From Cellulosimicrobium arenosum (GTDB lineage Bacteria; Actinomycetota; Actinomycetes; Actinomycetales; Cellulomonadaceae): a stretch of DNA of 64,000 nt. Below, piece by piece: positions 1 through 10,740 of the stretch (position 1 is its first letter; every line of letters begins with the position of its first letter). Location: assembly GCF_014837295.1 (NCBI RefSeq), contig NZ_JACYHB010000002.1:124001-188000 (forward strand), given 5' to 3'. The notes beneath the pieces are model-generated. The model saw nothing but the letters and a program-made list of their open reading frames with translations. It did not search any database and had not been told where the DNA came from. A program made the translations under genes and the position numbers.

Positions 1-976
<976 letters not shown>

Positions 977-1094
977 CTACGGTTCTCATTTCATGGAGGT
1001 CGACGGGGGCGACGATCGGCCGACGCCGCTCCCGGGCCGCGCGGCACTCGACCGCGGAACTCCGGAGGGCGCTCGGGTCGTCGCCCGGGCACGG

Positions 1095-2876
1095 CTATCC
1101 TACCGGGTCGTCGTCCCGCGTCCGTCGTCGGGCCCTGGACCCGTGCTGTGCCTCGTGCCTCGGCTGCCTCGGCCGGTCCGGGTAGAGCTCTTCCCACTGC
1201 TCGGAGATCGACTCCGTCACGCGGGTGGTCACCTGGTCGGTCAGCGCGGCCCGAGCCTGGCGCCGCTCGGAGCGCATGAGGGCGGCGTGCTCGGCGCTGA
1301 GCGCGCGAACGGTCGCCACGGCCATCCCGATCATGATCACGGAGAAGGGAAGGGCGATGAGGATCGCGACGGTCTGCAGCGCCTGGAGCCCGCCGGCGAC
1401 GAGGAGCGCGATGGCGACGAGGCCCTCCACCACGGCCCAGAAGATCCGGCTCCAGGTCGGCGGGTTGGGGTTGCCCCCGGACGCGAGCATGTCGACGACC
1501 AGCGACCCGGAGTCCGAGGACGTCACGAAGAAGACGACGATGAGCACGATCGCGGCCACCGACAGCACCGCACCGGCCGGGAACGTGTCGAGGAGCTGGA
1601 AGAGCGCGGTGTTCTGGTCCACGCCACCGGCGCCGTCCTGCATGCTGCCCGGGGACGCCATCTCCTGCGAGAGGCCGGCGCCGCCGAAGACCGCGAACCA
1701 GAGCGTCGTGACGATGGTGGGGACGAACAGCGTGCCCATGACGAACTCGCGGACGGTGCGCCCCCGCGAGATGCGTGCGATGAAGACGCCGACGAACGGG
1801 GCCCAGGAGATCCACCAGCCCCAGTAGAAGATCGTCCAGCTCGACTGCCAGTCCAGGCCCGCCTCGCCCTGGAACGCCGTCGTGTCGAAGCTGAGACGGA
1901 TGAAGCTCTGGAGGTAGTAGCCGATCGACTGCACCCACTCGCGCATGAGGAACAGCGTGGGGCCGAGGACCAGGACGACGACCATGACGACGCCCGCGAG
2001 GATCATGTTGCCGTTGGACAGCCACTTGATGCCCTTGCCGAGCCCGGACACGACGGACATCGTGGCGATCGCGGTGATGGCGGCGACGAGCCCGATCTCG
2101 AGCGGCAGCCCCGCGTCGACGACGTCGAGATAGCCCAGTCCCGCGGCGATCTGCAGGACCCCGAACCCGAGCGAGGTCGCGACCCCGAACACGGTCCCGA
2201 CGACGGCGATGACGTCGATCACGTCGCCGAGCCAGCCCTTGACCCGGTTGCCGAGGAGCGGCTCGAGCGCCCATCGGATCGAGACGGGCCGGCCCTTGCG
2301 ATGGATCGCGTAGGCGAGCGCGAGGCCGGCGACGACGTAGATCGCCCAGGCGTGGATCCCCCAGTGCAGGTAGCTCTGCGCCATCGCGGACTGCGCGAGG
2401 ACGGCGTCGCTGCTGCCCTCGAGGCCGGGCTTCGGCGACACGTACAGCGAGACGGGCTCGGCGACGCCCCAGTAGACGAGCCCGATCCCCATGCCCGTCG
2501 CGAACAGCATCGCGAACCATACGGGCAGCCGGAACAGCGGCTCGTCGTCGTCCTTGCCGAGCACGATGTCGCCGAACCGGCTCACGCCCATCCAGAGCGA
2601 GAACACGACGAACGCGACGACGATGATGATGTAGTACCAGCCGAAGACCCCGATGACGTCGCTCTGCAGCGTGCTCATGACACCCGTGACCGTGTCCGTG
2701 AACATGACCGTGGCCAGCACGAACAGCAGGATCAGCCCCGCGGCGGGGTAGAAGACGGCCGGGTGGGGGCGCCCCGAGCGCGGCGCGTCGGGGTCGTGCG
2801 CGTCGCCTGTCCCGCGCGCACCCGCCCCGTCGGCGTCCGCAGGCTGCGACGGGGCAGCGTCCTCGATGCTCGTCAT
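1095..2876 (-). CDS. BCCT family betaine/choline/carnitine transporter
   Basis: Secondary carrier that imports quaternary-ammonium osmolytes such as glycine betaine, usually with sodium, for osmoprotection. It has 593 residues. A hydrophilic N-terminal tail of about 38 residues is followed by roughly 12 membrane helices. The family glycine motif reads MGIGLVYWGVAEP in the third helix region. The Trp-rich signature around YWGWWISWAPFVG, followed by the charged loop ISRGRTVREF, is typical of BetP/OpuD/BetT relatives. A polar C-terminal tail (about 75 residues, Arg/Glu rich) may sense osmotic state as in BetP; that part is inference. It is read from ATG 2876 with a weak GGGGA upstream and is probably monocistronic. 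The exact substrate cannot be told from sequence. Confidence 0.93.
   Translation of the reverse strand: MTSIEDAAPSQPADADGAGARGTGDAHDPDAPRSGRPHPAVFYPAAGLILLFVLATVMFTDTVTGVMSTLQSDVIGVFGWYYIIIVVAFVVFSLWMGVSRFGDIVLGKDDDEPLFRLPVWFAMLFATGMGIGLVYWGVAEPVSLYVSPKPGLEGSSDAVLAQSAMAQSYLHWGIHAWAIYVVAGLALAYAIHRKGRPVSIRWALEPLLGNRVKGWLGDVIDVIAVVGTVFGVATSLGFGVLQIAAGLGYLDVVDAGLPLEIGLVAAITAIATMSVVSGLGKGIKWLSNGNMILAGVVMVVVLVLGPTLFLMREWVQSIGYYLQSFIRLSFDTTAFQGEAGLDWQSSWTIFYWGWWISWAPFVGVFIARISRGRTVREFVMGTLFVPTIVTTLWFAVFGGAGLSQEMASPGSMQDGAGGVDQNTALFQLLDTFPAGAVLSVAAIVLIVVFFVTSSDSGSLVVDMLASGGNPNPPTWSRIFWAVVEGLVAIALLVAGGLQALQTVAILIALPFSVIMIGMAVATVRALSAEHAALMRSERRQARAALTDQVTTRVTESISEQWEELYPDRPRQPRHEAQHGSRARRRTRDDDPVG
1097..1102 (-). 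promoter_or_regulatory. Possible -10 element for typA
   Basis: TAGGAT on the minus strand matches the actinobacterial -10 pattern TANNNT and overlaps the end of the BCCT gene. It would give typA a leader of about 110 nt across the otherwise empty 977-1094 interval. No convincing -35 is seen, so this is tentative. Confidence 0.3.
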
Positions 2877-2930
2877 GTCCCCAGGCTTGCCCCGCCCGGT
2901 CCCGTCGGCAACCGGAGCGCCTGTCGCCGG

Positions 2931-3686
2931 TCAGCCCGCGGTCAGGACGCGCCCGTCGTGCAGCTCGAGGACACGGTCCGCGCGACGCACCAGCAGCGGG
3001 TCGTGCGTGGAGACGACGGCCGCGACGCCGCGGGAGTGGACGACGTCGCGGATCAGGTCCATGACCGTCGCGGCGGTCCCGGAGTCGAGCTGCCCGGTCG
3101 GCTCGTCGGCGACGAGGATCGACGGCTCGGCCACGAGCGCGCGGGCGATGCCGACGCGCTGCTGCTGGCCCCCCGAGAGCTCGTACGGGCGCTGCGCGGC
3201 GTGCCCGTCGAGCCCGACGAGCGCGAGCGCGCGGTCGACGCGCTCGGCGCGCTCCGCCGGGTCCACGCCCTGCAGGCGCAACGGGACCTCGACGTTCTCC
3301 GCCGCGGACAGGACCGGGATCAGGCCGAACGACTGGAACACGTAGCCGATCCGTCGCCGCCGCACGTCGAGGACCTCGGTCTCGGGCAGCGCGGACAGCT
3401 CGCGCCCGTCCGCGAGGTGCACGCCCCCGCTGGTCGGGCGGTCGAGTCCGCCGAGGATGTTGAGCAGCGTCGTCTTGCCGGACCCGGACGGGCCGCGCAC
3501 GACGAGCAGCTCGCCGGCGTGCGCGGCGAGCGAGACGTCGCTCAGCGCGTGCACCGCCGTCGCACCGCGTCCGAACACGCGCCCGACACGGTCCGCGCGC
3601 AGCACGGGCGCCCCGTCGGGTGCCGCCCGTGCCGCGTCAGGCGTGGTCCGTGCGTCGTCCGGAGTGGTCCGTGCCTCGTCCGTCAT
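2931..3686 (-). CDS. ABC transporter ATP-binding protein (MacB/LolD-like), 251 aa
   Basis: Nucleotide-binding subunit for an FtsX-type (MacB/LolD class) exporter. Walker A GPSGSGKTT is at residues 65-73, followed by a Q-loop (YVFQSFGLIP), the signature LSGGQQQRVGIARAL, Walker B ILVADEPTGQLD and a switch histidine (STHD). The N-terminal 25 residues are a low-complexity run of repeated RTTPD-like units, ahead of the conserved part. ATG 3686 is chosen because it overlaps the stop of the upstream ATPase gene as ATGA, the usual sign of translational coupling. It is the last gene of a four-gene unit with two giant permeases (4644-10702). Confidence 0.9.
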   Translation of the reverse strand: MTDEARTTPDDARTTPDAARAAPDGAPVLRADRVGRVFGRGATAVHALSDVSLAAHAGELLVVRGPSGSGKTTLLNILGGLDRPTSGGVHLADGRELSALPETEVLDVRRRRIGYVFQSFGLIPVLSAAENVEVPLRLQGVDPAERAERVDRALALVGLDGHAAQRPYELSGGQQQRVGIARALVAEPSILVADEPTGQLDSGTAATVMDLIRDVVHSRGVAAVVSTHDPLLVRRADRVLELHDGRVLTAG

Positions 3687-4642
3687 CGTCCGCTCCCGTC
3701 GGTCGGCTGGTCCCCGGTGCCCGACGCCGGTGCCCCGCCCGCGTCCGTCGCCTGTCGTCCGCCGTGGCCGGGCCACACGCCGACGTGGTCGGTCTCGAGC
3801 GCGAGCCGGACGCGGTCGCGCAGGTCGAGGCTCGCGACGAAGTCGGGCGGGAGCTGGAGCCGGCCGACCCGGTCGAGGACCGCGAACTCCTCCGCGACGT
3901 GCCGCTCGGAGCCGTGCTCGTCGAGCTCGGTGCGCCGCAGCACCTCCGTGGACGTACGCCCGTCACGGATCTGGACGGTGCGGCGCACGTGGTCGGACAC
4001 CGTGGGGTCGTGCGTGACGATGAGGGTGGTGACGCCGAGCTCGGCGTTCATGGCGCGCATGGCCTCGAGCACCTCGACCGACGTCGCCTCGTCGAGCTCG
4101 CCGGTGGGCTCGTCGGCGAGGAGCACCCGCGGCGCGTTCGCCACGGCGACGGCGAGCGCGGTGCGCTGCTGCTCGCCGCCGGACATCTGGTCGGGTCGAC
4201 GGTCGCGCACGTGGGAGATCTCGAGCAGCTCGCACAGCGCGTCGACCCGCGCGGCCCGCTCGGGAGCCGCCCGGTCGCCGGCGAGGGTGAGGGGCACCGC
4301 GACGTTCTCGGCCGCCGTCAGGTACGGCAGGAGGTTGCGGCTCGTCTGCTGCCAGACGAACCCGACGGTGTGACGTTGGTACCGCACCCGTTCGCGACGC
4401 CCCATGGTCAGCAGGTCGGTCCCCGCGACGACGGCGGAACCGCCCGTCGGCCGGTCGAGGCCGGACAGGATCGTCAGCAGCGTCGACTTGCCGGAGCCGG
4501 ACGCGCCGACGATCGCGACGAGCTCGCCCGGCTCGACGCGCAGGTTCAGCCCCTGCAGCGCCTGCACCTCGACACCGTCGGCGGAGAAGATCCGCACGAG
4601 GTCCAGGCACAGGATGTCCGGGCCCGCAGCACCCTGGGTCAT
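3683..4642 (-). CDS. ABC transporter ATP-binding protein (MacB/LolD-like), 319 aa
   Basis: Second ATPase of the FtsX-type ABC cluster. Walker A GASGSGKST, signature MSGGEQQRTALAVAVAN, Walker B VLLADEPTGELD and the D-loop are intact. About 90 residues follow the core ATPase, more than in LolD (about 230 residues), and may bind a partner. ATG 4642 has a good AGGAGA ribosome site that overlaps the end of the upstream permease gene. A second ATG 15 bases further up lacks such a site. Two non-identical ATPases beside two permeases suggest either a heterodimeric ATPase or two exporters in one operon. Confidence 0.9.
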   Translation of the reverse strand: MTQGAAGPDILCLDLVRIFSADGVEVQALQGLNLRVEPGELVAIVGASGSGKSTLLTILSGLDRPTGGSAVVAGTDLLTMGRRERVRYQRHTVGFVWQQTSRNLLPYLTAAENVAVPLTLAGDRAAPERAARVDALCELLEISHVRDRRPDQMSGGEQQRTALAVAVANAPRVLLADEPTGELDEATSVEVLEAMRAMNAELGVTTLIVTHDPTVSDHVRRTVQIRDGRTSTEVLRRTELDEHGSERHVAEEFAVLDRVGRLQLPPDFVASLDLRDRVRLALETDHVGVWPGHGGRQATDAGGAPASGTGDQPTDGSGR

Positions 4643-4643
4643 G

Positions 4644-7400
4644 TCATCTCTCCTCATCGATCCGCAGTGCCGTCGCGGGGTCCCCGCGTCGGCTCACCAG
4701 CGTCGCGACCCCGACCGCCCCGGCCACCACCAGGACCAGACCGACGACGACCATGCCCAGCAGCACCGGGTCGAGCGCGAGCGCGGGCTGCGCATCTCCA
4801 CCCGTGAACGGCGTCAGGTCGACCGCCGCGAGCACGAGCGCGGGGATGGCGAGACCGAGCACCGCGCCGACGACGAGCGACGCGAGCGCCCAGGGCCCGA
4901 TCTCCCACGCCACGAGACCGGGGGTGCGCCGTCGGTCGAGCCCGAGCGTGCGCAGCACGGCGAGCAGGCGGGTGCGGGCGGGCGCACCGATCATGAGCGT
5001 CAGCACGACCGCGACCGCGCTCAGCAGCCCGGACAGCGCGACCGCGACGACGAAGGCCCGGTCGGTCCCGGCGGCGAGCGGCGACTCGAGCGTCTCGGCG
5101 GCGATCTCGTGCGGGCTCGTCACCGCGGACGTCGGGAGGATGCGGGCGATCTCGGCACGGACCGCGGTCTCGTCCGCCCCGTCGTCCACCGCGAGCAGCG
5201 CGAGGCGCGGGTGGACGCTCACGCCGAGCTCGTCCTGCGCGAGCGCGCGGTCCACGACGACGAACGTCCCGGGCGAGCGGATGCCGGGCGAGTCGGTGAC
5301 CGTGCCCAGGACCTCGACGTCGGCACTGTCCTCGGCCGCGACCGTGACCCCCTGGTCGCCCGTCGCGACCCCCGTCCCGGCGGACACGAGCACCGGCAGA
5401 GCACCGGTCGCGGTGCCGAGACCGGCCGGGAGAGGTCGTGCCCCGGGCGTGTCCGACTGCACGGCCGCGAGCGCGACGGCGTCGACCGCGACGAGGCGCA
5501 CCCGCTCGCCCGAGGCCCCCCCGCGCAGCAGGACGCTGCCCGCGTCGGCGACGGTCGCGACCGCGTCGACACCCTCGATCGCGTCGAGCTCGGCGACGAG
5601 GTCGTCGTCCAGGACGGGACCGTCGACGCGCAGGTCCGCGCCGGCCTCCTGCCAGGCGAGCGACTCGACGCCGTCGCGCACCGTCGTGGACAGGACACCG
5701 GAGGCCAAGGCGATCGACACCCCGACGACGAGCGCGAGCGCGGGGACGGCCCCGGCCGCCGGGTCCCGCACGGCGCGCGCGGCACCGAGGAACGGCACGA
5801 GATCACGTCGCCTGCGCAGCACGCGTTCCAGTGCCCGCACGGGCCAGGGGGCGAGCCGCACCACGACCAGCGCGGTCGCGAGCGCGAGCAGCAGCGGCGC
5901 GGCCGCGAGCAGCGGGTCCACGCCGCCGGAGTCCGGCCCGACGAGCACCCCGCGCTGCAGGAGCAGGACGACGGAGACGGTGGCGGCCACGACGACGAGG
6001 AGGCCCGCCAGGGTGGCGAGCCTGCTGCGGCGCGACCCGAGGTCCGCGCGCTCCCCGCGCAGGCCGCGCGGCGAGGTGGTCAGGGCGAAGAGCAGCGCGG
6101 GCGCGAGGGCGGTGCACAGCGCGGGGACGAACGTCGAGGCGCCGACTTCTCCCCCGCCCGCGGACACGGGGACGGCGAGCACCGCCGCGAGCGCCCCGAC
6201 CGCGGCCGCGGGCAGCCCGAGCGCGAGGCCCTCCGCCGCCATGAGTCCGCGCAGCTGTGCACCCGACGCGCCGCGCGCGCCCAGGAGCGCGAGGGACGCG
6301 CGGCGTCGGGAGACGACGAGCTGCGCGCCGAGCAGCAGCACCGCGACGGTCACGCCGAGCGGACCGACGGCGAGCACCGCGAGGATCGCGGCCGAGGACC
6401 GCTGCTGGGCGAGCAGCGTCGTGAGCACCTCGGTCAGCTCGCTCGCGGGCGCGAGCTGGAAGCTTCCGCCGGGTACGACGGTGTGCGGCACGGACGTGAA
6501 GCCGCGGAGCTGAGCCAGGAGCGGTGCGACGTCGTCCGCACCGACGTCGTCGCCCGACACGGGGTACCAGACCCTGGTCGACGGGCTGAGCCAGAGCATC
6601 CGCTCGACGCTCGCCGGGTGGACGTAGAGCGCGGTCCGCACGGACGTGCCCATGTTCAGGTCCTCGTCCACCGACGGCGCCGCGGAGTACGGGTTGTGCG
6701 CCCAGTAGTCCCCCTCCGGGTCGACGGCCTCGAACGTCCCGGCGAGGCGGACCGAGGTGACGTCGTCCATCGCTCGCACGTCGCCGACCGGCCATCCGAG
6801 GACCTCGGCGGCCTCGGCAGACGTGGCGACGTCGATCACCTGCTTCCCCACGACGCGCACCGCCCCCGTCTCGTCGACGATCTCGGTCCCGTCCTCCGCC
6901 TCCGACAGCCCGTCGGCCTGTGCGGGCCACGCCCCGTCGACCAGCGTGACGTGCTCCGCGAGGTGCGGGTCGACCTTGATCACGCCGGACGGGAAGCGCA
7001 CGTCGTTCCCCGGGACCCGCGGCAGGTCGCGCGGGTCGTCCTCGACCGTGTACGCGGGTGGGCCCAGCACCGAGCGCAGCGGCTCGAGCTGGTCGTCGCG
7101 CAGCCGGACGAGCCCCTGCTCGAACGCTCCCCACGTCGCCTCGGCCTCCGGCCCCAGCGTTGTCGATCCGGGTGGTTCGGCCGGGCCGAGATCGGGACCG
7201 CTCGGGGTCACGGCGATCACGTCGCGCTGCTGAGGCGTCGAGTCGGCGAGCTCGTACGCGACCTGGTCCGCGTTCGTCGCGGCGACCGCGCGCGGCCAGG
7301 CGGTCACGACGAGCGCGACGACGGCCACGACCACGGCGAGCGCGATCGACACCGACCGGTGCGCGGCGAACTGGCGCCGTCCGAGGCGCACGAGCCTCAC
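4644..7400 (-). CDS. FtsX-like ABC transporter permease, 918 aa
   Basis: Large membrane subunit of a MacB/LolC-class ABC system. One membrane helix near residues 15-35 (SVSIALAVVVAVVALVV) is followed by a long extracytoplasmic domain of several hundred residues. Two clusters of helices typical of duplicated FtsX domains come next, ending in a final helix pair before RRGDPATALRIDEER. GTG 7400 is chosen as start because it overlaps the preceding gene's stop as GTGA and matches the first conserved residues (RLVRLGRRQFAAHR). No upstream start in this frame is supported. The substrate is unknown; this class moves lipoproteins, peptides or drugs, or works as a mechanotransducer. Confidence 0.85.
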   Translation of the reverse strand: MRLVRLGRRQFAAHRSVSIALAVVVAVVALVVTAWPRAVAATNADQVAYELADSTPQQRDVIAVTPSGPDLGPAEPPGSTTLGPEAEATWGAFEQGLVRLRDDQLEPLRSVLGPPAYTVEDDPRDLPRVPGNDVRFPSGVIKVDPHLAEHVTLVDGAWPAQADGLSEAEDGTEIVDETGAVRVVGKQVIDVATSAEAAEVLGWPVGDVRAMDDVTSVRLAGTFEAVDPEGDYWAHNPYSAAPSVDEDLNMGTSVRTALYVHPASVERMLWLSPSTRVWYPVSGDDVGADDVAPLLAQLRGFTSVPHTVVPGGSFQLAPASELTEVLTTLLAQQRSSAAILAVLAVGPLGVTVAVLLLGAQLVVSRRRASLALLGARGASGAQLRGLMAAEGLALGLPAAAVGALAAVLAVPVSAGGGEVGASTFVPALCTALAPALLFALTTSPRGLRGERADLGSRRSRLATLAGLLVVVAATVSVVLLLQRGVLVGPDSGGVDPLLAAAPLLLALATALVVVRLAPWPVRALERVLRRRRDLVPFLGAARAVRDPAAGAVPALALVVGVSIALASGVLSTTVRDGVESLAWQEAGADLRVDGPVLDDDLVAELDAIEGVDAVATVADAGSVLLRGGASGERVRLVAVDAVALAAVQSDTPGARPLPAGLGTATGALPVLVSAGTGVATGDQGVTVAAEDSADVEVLGTVTDSPGIRSPGTFVVVDRALAQDELGVSVHPRLALLAVDDGADETAVRAEIARILPTSAVTSPHEIAAETLESPLAAGTDRAFVVAVALSGLLSAVAVVLTLMIGAPARTRLLAVLRTLGLDRRRTPGLVAWEIGPWALASLVVGAVLGLAIPALVLAAVDLTPFTGGDAQPALALDPVLLGMVVVGLVLVVAGAVGVATLVSRRGDPATALRIDEER

Positions 7401-10400
7401 CGGATCTCCTCCCGGTAGTGGGCGTCGAGCGCCTGGGCGCGCACGCGCGCGGCGACGACGAGCACGACGGCGGCGAGGCCGGCGGTGAGGGCGACGAGCA
7501 CGACGGCGGTGGGCCCGACCGCCTGCACGAGCGGGACCGGGAGCACCTGCGCCGCGCTCCCGAGGGTCGCGCGAGCGAGCGCAGGGACGGTGAGGGCGGC
7601 GACCGCCCAGCCCGCCACGACTCCGAGCACGAGCGCGAGGGCGCCGACCGCGGCCAGCTCGAACGCGCGACCGCGGGCCTGCACACCCGGGAGCGTCCCG
7701 AGCGCGCGCAGCACCGCGACCTCTGCGCGCCGCGCCCGGAGCTGGGACAGCGCGACCGCGAGGACACCGGCGAGCGCGAGCACGACGGCGCCCGCCGCGG
7801 CGAGCCAGAACGCCACCCGCACGGGTGCGGCGGCGTCGGGCCCGGCGTCGCCCCCCGCGGCCTGGGCGACGCCCTCGTCGGTGGCGGACGCCTGCGTGGC
7901 CGCGAGACCCGCGGCCTCGTCGGCGACCTGTGCGCGGGCAGCGAGGTCGTCGTCGGTACCGATCCAGACGGCGTCCGGTCGGGGCACGGCCTGTGCGACG
8001 CGCAGGCCGTGCTGCAGCCACGTCGCCAGGTCCGCGAGCACCGCGGTCTGCTCGACCGCTCCGGGGACGACCTCGACGACGTGCTGGACCCGGACCGGGA
8101 CGTCGGTCCCGGACACCGTGAGCACCGACTCGTCGCCGGGAGCCAGGTCGTAGGAGTCGGCCAGGGCGGCGGGGAGCGTGACGGGCACGGGCGCCGTCGC
8201 GTCGGCCTCCGGGGCCAGCCGGACGTCGAGCGGCAGGCCGCGCGCCGAGAACGTCGCGTCCACCCCTGCCGGGCCGCTCGGTGCGAGGTCGGCGAGCTCG
8301 TCACGCACGAGCGTGTCGACCGGCACCCACGCGGCCCCGGTGGTGCCCGCGAGATCGAGCGGCTCCGCGCCCGCGGGCGTCCGGGCCGACGCCGCGTCGA
8401 GCGTGACGGTGGCCCGTGCGCCGGGGAGGGGCGTGCCGATCTCCAGGTCGAGGCCCACGAACCGCCACGCGCCCGGACCGGGCAGGTCACCGCTCATCGC
8501 GTGCGAGGAGGGGGTCTGCCCGACGTCGGCGGCGACGTCGTCGACGTACCCGAGGCTCAGCGAGCCGAGGGAGACACGGTGGAGCGCACCGGACTCGTCC
8601 GCGACCCATGCCGCGACCCGTGCGGTCCGGGCATGGTGCACGTCGTCCCAGTACCACGGGAGGTCGGGCGTGACCTCCTCCGTCAAGGACACCGCGGCGG
8701 TGACGTCGACCGACATGCCGGTCGCGCCGTCGGGGAGTGCCGCGCCGAGGTCGGCCGACGGGTCGCGCAGGTCCCCGGTGACGTCGTCCGCCGACATGCC
8801 GACGGGCAGGCGCAGGACGTCGGGCGCGGCCTCGGCGTCGAGCGCGAGCAGGGCCACCGGGTCCTCGCCCAGCACGCCGGAGGACCGCAGCACGCTCGTC
8901 GCCCCGCGTGCGCCGTCGAGCGCGGCGTACCGGGCGACGACCGGTGGGTTCTCGGTCTGCGTGACCGTCGCACCACCGCCGGTCACGACCCGCACGTCGG
9001 TGCCGGCGCGCAGCTCGTCCACGGCAGCGCGCGAGGAGGCCGTCGTGCCCGCGTAGGCACCGGCGAGCGTCGCCGCGCCCGACGCGAGCACGACCAGCAC
9101 GACCGGCACGGCGACGACGACGACCCGGCGCGCGACCTGCCGGGCGGCGAGGACGGGCTGGATGCCGCGGCGGCGGGACGCGAGCCGCTCGACGAGCGCC
9201 GCGGCGGGGCCGAGGACCGCCGCCGTCGCGACGAGGGCGGCCGCCGTGAGCACGGCGGCCGGGGCGAGCACGGCGAGCGGGTCGGCCTGCGTCGTGGCTC
9301 CGACGACGACGACGGGCGAGCCGTACCGGCGCAGCTGCCACGCGCACAGCAGCGCGACGGCCACGACGACCACGACCGTGCCGAGCGCCGCGGCGGAGCG
9401 GACCCGGCCGGAACGGTCGCCGGAGTCGGCCCGGACCCTCCGGGCGATCCCCCGTGCCTGCCACCAGGCCACGGCCGTCATGAGGACGCTCCCGACGACC
9501 GCGCTCGCCACGGCGACCAGCACCGACGTCGCCATCGGCGCACCCGCCGAACCCGGCGCGATCACGAGTCCGAGCACCAAGCGCGCCGCGGCGACGCCGA
9601 GCACGGCTCCGAGTCCCACGACCACCGCCGACTCGACCGCGGCCAGGGCGGTGACCTGGCGCACGGCGGCTCCGCGCGCGACGAGCAGCGCCGCGTCACC
9701 CGCGCGGTTCTGCGCGAGCAGGCGCGCGACCTGGACGAGCGCGACGAGACTCACCACCACGAGCAGCCCCACCGGCACGAGGGTCACCGCGTCGGCCGCA
9801 CGTAGCGCGGCGTGCGCGTCACGGGCCGTCGTCGCCAGGTCACCGGTCACGGTGAGCCCGCGGACCGCCACCGCCTCGTCGCCGCGTAGGTCGTCGCGGA
9901 GCTCCTCGGCACCGTCCGCGAGCACGGACAGGTCCGCCGACTCGATCCGGTCCGCGTCGGGCACGACGGTCCAGACCGCGAACGGGGCGGTGTCGATGGT
10001 GGCGAGCGTCGCCTCGTCGACCACGAACGGGCCGACCGTCGAGCCGTCGACGCCACCCAGCACGAGCGGGTCGTCGAACCAGCGGGGGGCGGCGGGATCG
10101 GCCGGTCGCCAGGTACCGACCACGGTCAGGCTCGTCCCCGACACGTCATCTGTCGCACCGGTCGCACCGGCCTGGTCGACCTCGTCGACCCCGGCGCCGA
10201 CGACGACGTCGTCCCCCGGGGTCAGCCCGAGCGCGGCCGCGGCGTCGGCCTGCAGCGCCGTCTCGCCAGCGGCCTGCGGCCACGAGCCCTCGACGAGCTC
10301 GGCGACGTCGTCGATACGGGGGTCGGAGGCGACGACGGCCCGCTCGTCGCCCGGCTCGTCGTCCCGCTGGGACCCCTCCGGCGTGGTCGACAGCGGGAGC

Positions 10401-10702
10401 GGCTCGGTCCGCACGACCCGGTCGATCTCGAGGGGGGCGTCGGCGAGGTCCGCCTCGAGCGTCGAGCGGACGCGCGCGTCCTGCTCCTGCGGGTCGTCGG
10501 CGAGCCGTGTGCGGACCTGGACCGCCGAGGCCGTCGGACCGACGCTCGTCAGCGCGGCTCGGGAGCCGTCGGTCGCCGCGACCTGCACGGACCCGATCGT
10601 CGCGCCGACGGTCGCGACGATCGCCGCCGCGAGCAGCAGGATCGTCAGCAGGAGGCCGCCGTGAGCGCGTGCGCGCCGTCGCGCGACCACGGACCTCCGC
10701 AC
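7397..10702 (-). CDS. FtsX-like ABC transporter permease, 1101 aa
   Basis: First and largest gene of the FtsX-type cluster. Residues 14-36 form an N-terminal membrane anchor after an Arg-rich start (RRSVVARRRARAHGG). A large extracytoplasmic domain follows, then a bundle of helices, a second extracytoplasmic domain of about 370 residues and a C-terminal set of three helices (AAGAVVLALAGVLAVAL, AVGALALVLGVVAGWAV, VGPTAVVLVALTAGLAAVV). This is the duplicated FtsX layout. It is translationally coupled to the 918-aa permease by GTGA. Its start lies 38 bp after the stop of the oligopeptide ATPase gene, so read-through from that operon is possible. Function unknown beyond the family. Confidence 0.85.
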   Translation of the reverse strand: MRRSVVARRRARAHGGLLLTILLLAAAIVATVGATIGSVQVAATDGSRAALTSVGPTASAVQVRTRLADDPQEQDARVRSTLEADLADAPLEIDRVVRTEPLPLSTTPEGSQRDDEPGDERAVVASDPRIDDVAELVEGSWPQAAGETALQADAAAALGLTPGDDVVVGAGVDEVDQAGATGATDDVSGTSLTVVGTWRPADPAAPRWFDDPLVLGGVDGSTVGPFVVDEATLATIDTAPFAVWTVVPDADRIESADLSVLADGAEELRDDLRGDEAVAVRGLTVTGDLATTARDAHAALRAADAVTLVPVGLLVVVSLVALVQVARLLAQNRAGDAALLVARGAAVRQVTALAAVESAVVVGLGAVLGVAAARLVLGLVIAPGSAGAPMATSVLVAVASAVVGSVLMTAVAWWQARGIARRVRADSGDRSGRVRSAAALGTVVVVVAVALLCAWQLRRYGSPVVVVGATTQADPLAVLAPAAVLTAAALVATAAVLGPAAALVERLASRRRGIQPVLAARQVARRVVVVAVPVVLVVLASGAATLAGAYAGTTASSRAAVDELRAGTDVRVVTGGGATVTQTENPPVVARYAALDGARGATSVLRSSGVLGEDPVALLALDAEAAPDVLRLPVGMSADDVTGDLRDPSADLGAALPDGATGMSVDVTAAVSLTEEVTPDLPWYWDDVHHARTARVAAWVADESGALHRVSLGSLSLGYVDDVAADVGQTPSSHAMSGDLPGPGAWRFVGLDLEIGTPLPGARATVTLDAASARTPAGAEPLDLAGTTGAAWVPVDTLVRDELADLAPSGPAGVDATFSARGLPLDVRLAPEADATAPVPVTLPAALADSYDLAPGDESVLTVSGTDVPVRVQHVVEVVPGAVEQTAVLADLATWLQHGLRVAQAVPRPDAVWIGTDDDLAARAQVADEAAGLAATQASATDEGVAQAAGGDAGPDAAAPVRVAFWLAAAGAVVLALAGVLAVALSQLRARRAEVAVLRALGTLPGVQARGRAFELAAVGALALVLGVVAGWAVAALTVPALARATLGSAAQVLPVPLVQAVGPTAVVLVALTAGLAAVVLVVAARVRAQALDAHYREEIR

Positions 10703-10740
10703 TCTCGCCTCCCCGCCGTCGACTCTCCTGTCGTCGTGGC

